A DNA stretch of 64,000 bases from Streptomyces sedi (GTDB taxonomy: Bacteria; Actinomycetota; Actinomycetes; Streptomycetales; Streptomycetaceae): contig NZ_VDGT01000013.1 in assembly GCF_006335015.1 (NCBI RefSeq), forward strand, positions 1-64,000. The letters are read 5' to 3'. Under the pieces are notes generated by a model. The model was given only the letters and a program-made list of their open reading frames with translations, searched no databases and was not told the origin of the DNA. The position numbers were made by a program, and so were the translations under genes. Numbering within the stretch: the first letter of the stretch is position 1; the number at the start of each line of letters is the position of its first letter. Below are positions 62,101 through 64,000 of the stretch, one piece after another.

Positions 62101-62476
62101 CGAAGAGCCGGCGGTCCAGCTTGCCGTCGTGGATCAACGGCAGCACGTCGGCCGGCAGCACCTGCACGCTGTCACCGACGCGCGAGGTGCGCACCGGTAT
62201 CGACTCCCGGCCCTCGGCCGGTATCAGCCCGGTGACCTCGCCGTCGTGGCCGAGGACCACCTGGTCACCGGTGATCAACGTGACGCGTTCGCCCCTCGCC
62301 TGCCCCTCGGCGACGGTGGGCACCTCGCCGGCGCCCGACGTCTCCGCCTGGGCGGTGGTCGCGAGGCCGGCGGTGACGGCGAGCGCGACGGCCGTGGCGG
62401 TGGCGGCCGTGGTGACCCGGAACCGGGCCCGCCGGCCGGCGGGCCGGACGCCTTCTCTGCCTTGACGTAGTCTCAA
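59135..62476 (-). CDS. large secreted subtilase (S8 family) with C-terminal beta domains
   Basis: A 1113-aa exported protease. The signal peptide spans about residues 18-44 (ATATAVALAVTAGLATTAQA). A prodomain to about 215 includes VTLITGDQVVLGHDG. The S8 domain has catalytic D247 in VLDTGIASDHPD, H280 in GHGTHVAST and S455 in ISGTSMATPH. About 600 further residues form beta-sandwich/Fn3-like parts (RELTYRNLGDADVTLQL; GEYLVEVGHY). The start is a TTG at 62476 with AGGGG upstream, because no ATG or GTG is available in frame; a TTG at 62491 is also open. Its long antisense reading frame is a composition artefact. Confidence 0.9.
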   Translation of the reverse strand: MRLRQGREGVRPAGRRARFRVTTAATATAVALAVTAGLATTAQAETSGAGEVPTVAEGQARGERVTLITGDQVVLGHDGEVTGLIPAEGRESIPVRTSRVGDSVQVLPADVLPLIHDGKLDRRLFDVTALREARGEADALRLIVSYTGDRSADELFADADPEVGATLASVNGEALSVADADDAAALWGELTERAEGAATLSTVPAVESVALDGVVTKSLDVSVPQIGAPDAWEAGFDGTGVTVAVLDTGIASDHPDLGADRVIAEQNFSDSDSATDRDGHGTHVASTVAGTGDPYTGVAPGASLLNGKVLDDFGSGWESDIIEGMEWAVGEDADIVSMSLGGPALTEVDPMEEAVEALSAESDSLFVIAAGNSGPFEASIGSPGTAQSALTVGAVDDDDALADFSSIGPRLRDGGVKPDVTAPGVDIAAAGAEGAAIWEYGTPVDDTHVAISGTSMATPHVAGAAALLAQANPDLTGEQLKAALSGSAITADGYTPFQQGTGRIDVPAALAQSVIADGADLNFGQVEFPHEDAEPVTRELTYRNLGDADVTLQLTASGTDPEGAPAPDGLFSLGADEITVPAGSTATVEVTASTAAGEAFGAHTLTVTATGDDTTVTTVGAVTRESEKFDLTVEGTDREGNPSAEFDVTAIDTTTFESFTALGSDGTATLRVPEGEYLVEVGHYLIDEEAEELTGLDWLVEPEVQVSEATTVNADASVAAPVEWTVEDETAEENDLSVGFEARDPETGETTLVFGWSAGGLAEGFRTGALDAPNNPDAFLGTADANWLNAETGTRYADATTFPGEFPTGLTRHLGLDETALVRTSVGSSVPDTTGSLFVYPEASGWISSPIVALPLTTDLRLRAGTGWTMDFIQETEELPFAVYGYAESYSVYEAGEAYDLTFNVGVHGPSADGGTGLFREGELLYGATGPFTDGSGNAVLSEYDSGSTTLYRDGEEFATAEGPFEEAQFELPAEEAEYRLETTVARSAPVAAVSTEVTAAYSFTSAATEETTELPFSAVRFTPELALDSTTPAGETLDVPVLVEGSAADNADALVLSYSTDRGETWEDVEVVDGVAQIPSPEAGGSVSLHAEIEDGQGNTLEQTILDAYLTK

Positions 62477-62696
62477 ATCTACCCCTGACAACAGTGGTTG
62501 ACGGGAGAAGCGGCTCCTCCCCGACTCCGATCATTGGCGAGAAGAAGAGGCGGAGGCTATGCCTCCGGGTGGCGAGAAGCGTGTGAAAGGTGTGACCGGT
62601 TCGTGACCGTGGCGCCGCGCGGGCGTTTTCTGTACGGCCTCGTACGGTTTCTCGACGGGCCCGCGACCGGCACCGCCCGCCCGTCTCCCCGGCGGC

Positions 62697-63695
62697 TCAG
62701 CCGACGACGAGATGGACCAGCCAGTAGCAGAGCGCGGCCACCCCGCCGGCCGCCGGCATGGTGATGAACCAGCCGCGCACGATGGACCCCGCCACGCCCC
62801 AGCGCACCGCGCTGACCCGCCGGGTCGCGCCCACGCCCATGATCGCCGAGGTGATCACGTGGGTCGTGGAGATCGGCGCGTGGAAGAAGTACGACGCCGT
62901 GTAGAGCACCGAGGCCGCCGTCGTCTCGGCGGCGAAGCCACGCGGCGGGTCCAGCTCGATGATCCGCCGCCCCAGGGTCCGCATGATCCGCCAGCCGCCG
63001 GCGTAGGTGCCGAGCGAGAGCATCAGCGCGCAGGAGATCTTCACCCAGACCGGGATGCCGTCGTCCTCGTCCTGCACGTCGGCGATCACCAGCGCCATCA
63101 CCACGATGCCCATGGTCTTCTGCGCGTCCTGCAGCCCGTGGCCCAGCGCCATGCCCGCGGCCGAGACGGTCTGCGCCATCCGGAAGCCACGCTGCGCGCG
63201 GTGCGGGTTGGCCCGCCGGAACGCCCACAGGATGCCGACCATCACCAGATAGCCGAGGACCAGGCCGATCAGCGGCGAGAGGAACATCGGCAGCACGACC
63301 TTGGTGAGCACCCCGCCCCAGTGCACCGTCGAGCTGCCGGCCAGCGCCGCGCCGACCAGCCCGCCGAAGAGGGCGTGCGAGGAGGACGAGGGCAGCCCGT
63401 AGTGCCAGGAGACCAGGTTCCACGCGATGGCCCCGACCAGCGCGGCGAAGAGGATCACCATCCCCTGCCGCCCCGTCGGGGTGGCGATCAGCCCCTCGCT
63501 GACGGTCTTGGCCACGCCCGAGCCCAGAAAGGCGCCCGCCATGTTCATCACGGCGGCCATTCCGAGCGCGATCCTCGGGGTCAGCGCCCGGGTGGAGATG
63601 GAGGTGGCGATCGCGTTCGCCGAGTCGTGGAAGCCGTTGGTGTAGGTGAAGAAGAGCGCGACGCCGATGACGACGACCAGTGCGAGGGTGTCCAC
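62697..63695 (-). CDS. pit: low-affinity inorganic phosphate transporter (PiT family)
   Basis: A 332-aa membrane transporter. The N-terminal repeat FTYTNGFHDSANAIATSIST and the C-terminal repeat FFHAPISTTHVITSAIMGVG are the duplicated PiT signature (GANDxxN-like and H-x-x-I-S-T-T). SWHYGLPSSSSHALFGGLVG is the inverted-topology repeat of the first half. It imports metal-phosphate with protons. It begins 7 nt after the DUF47 gene, its usual partner, and sits close to the high-affinity pst system. Confidence 0.94.
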   Translation of the reverse strand: MDTLALVVVIGVALFFTYTNGFHDSANAIATSISTRALTPRIALGMAAVMNMAGAFLGSGVAKTVSEGLIATPTGRQGMVILFAALVGAIAWNLVSWHYGLPSSSSHALFGGLVGAALAGSSTVHWGGVLTKVVLPMFLSPLIGLVLGYLVMVGILWAFRRANPHRAQRGFRMAQTVSAAGMALGHGLQDAQKTMGIVVMALVIADVQDEDDGIPVWVKISCALMLSLGTYAGGWRIMRTLGRRIIELDPPRGFAAETTAASVLYTASYFFHAPISTTHVITSAIMGVGATRRVSAVRWGVAGSIVRGWFITMPAAGGVAALCYWLVHLVVG

Positions 63696-63702
63696 GGTGG
63701 TC

Positions 63703-64000
63703 TCAGGACTCCTTGACCACGATGGTCTCCACCGTGTTGGCGACCGACTCGAAGGCGTCGGCCGCCTCCTCCAGCACGTCCACGATCTGCTTCAGCTTCA
63801 TGACCTCGATGGCCTCGAAGCCGCCGTTGAAGAGCTGCGCCAGCAGCTTCCGGTGCACCTGGTCGGCCTGGTTCTCCAGGCGGTTGACCTCGATCCAGTA
63901 CTCGTTGAGGTCGCGCATGTCACGCAGCCTCGGCATCGCGGCGGCGGTCAGCTCGGCGGCCCTGCCCAGCACCTCTATCTGGCTCTCCACACCCTTGGGC
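63703..64000 (-). CDS. DUF47/PhoU-like Pit accessory protein (5' end outside window)
   Basis: Only the last 99 codons are present. The sequence KGVESQIEVLGRAAELTAAAMPRL...DVLEEAADAFESVANTVETIVVKES is typical of the C-terminus of DUF47 (PhoU-like) proteins. These form helical bundles with bound metal and regulate Pit transporters. The frame continues through the right window edge, so the true start is beyond 64000. It is coupled to pit by a 7-nt gap. Confidence 0.9.
   Translation of the reverse strand, partial: PKGVESQIEVLGRAAELTAAAMPRLRDMRDLNEYWIEVNRLENQADQVHRKLLAQLFNGGFEAIEVMKLKQIVDVLEEAADAFESVANTVETIVVKES

Noticed and set aside
58703..62470. 1255-codon open frame antisense to the large subtilase
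   Set aside because: The minus-strand protein has a signal peptide, an intact S8 triad and normal composition. The antisense frame is Gly/Val/Arg-rich with no domain, a usual effect of very high G+C.
1..64000. CRISPR arrays
   Set aside because: No regularly spaced repeats with unique spacers and no cas genes were seen; the tandem arrays at 6.05 and 49.05 kb have no spacers.

Overview
This window looks like a chromosomal stretch from a Streptomyces or very close relative. The evidence is very high G+C with strong third-position bias, a sigma-BldN/anti-sigma RsbN pair, a rex-hemACDB operon led by a Rex operator, a class I lysyl-tRNA synthetase, a 32-residue bS22-type ribosomal protein, futalosine-type menaquinone genes (UbiD/UbiA family), DUF3558 lipoproteins, and translational coupling by ATGA/GTGA overlaps. 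All identifications come from reading the sequence; no database search was run.

Left part (1-24.1 kb), core genes. A 5S rRNA 3' part with a strong terminator opens the window. It is followed by an AcuC-like deacetylase, a small excisionase/MerR-type DNA-binding protein, bS22, an SDR epimerase coupled to a PlsC-type acyltransferase, and the developmental pair bldN/rsbN on the minus strand with a readable BldN-type promoter in front of rsbN. Next come a HAD phosphatase, a glutaredoxin-like protein, Rex with its operator, and hemA-hemC-hemD-hemB. An SDR/serine hydrolase pair, a subtilase, lysS, a DUF2637 membrane protein and two DUF3558 lipoproteins finish this part.

Middle (24.4-36 kb), accessory region. 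A probable defence or mobile-element-derived island holds an orphan 209-aa protein, a protein with a tRNA-guanine-transglycosylase-like zinc signature (CxCxxC-x22-H), an HTH-ImmA/IrrE protease, a decayed HNH (McrA-like) endonuclease, an intact OLD-family ATPase-TOPRIM nuclease and a small phage-type Cys protein. It is followed by a catabolic cluster: a tandem double-IclR regulator divergent from an MHS-family transporter, a D-2-hydroxyacid dehydrogenase and an RraA-type aldolase/decarboxylase.

Right part (36-64 kb), core genes again. hemL and a histidine phosphatase lead into the System II cytochrome c maturation operon (TlpA-like, CcdA, ResB, CcsB). Then come two M23 peptidases flanking a small HTH regulator with a striking A/T-rich palindrome, a PLDc_N membrane protein, mqnL-mqnP, and a glucose/sorbosone-dehydrogenase-like lipoprotein. 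A T4SS-flavoured small membrane protein/lytic peptidase pair, a PAP2 phosphatase and a repeat-rich spacer follow. CsoR with its operator, the PHO-box-controlled pstSCAB operon, a 1.1-kb-residue secreted subtilase, and the low-affinity phosphate transporter Pit with its DUF47 partner (cut by the window end) complete it. The two core parts appear, from memory of S. coelicolor gene order, to be non-adjacent there, so the accessory region may sit on a rearrangement junction.

Functional links: haem supply (hemACDB, hemL), its redox control (Rex), cytochrome c assembly and menaquinone synthesis all serve respiration. Two phosphate uptake systems lie together at the right end.
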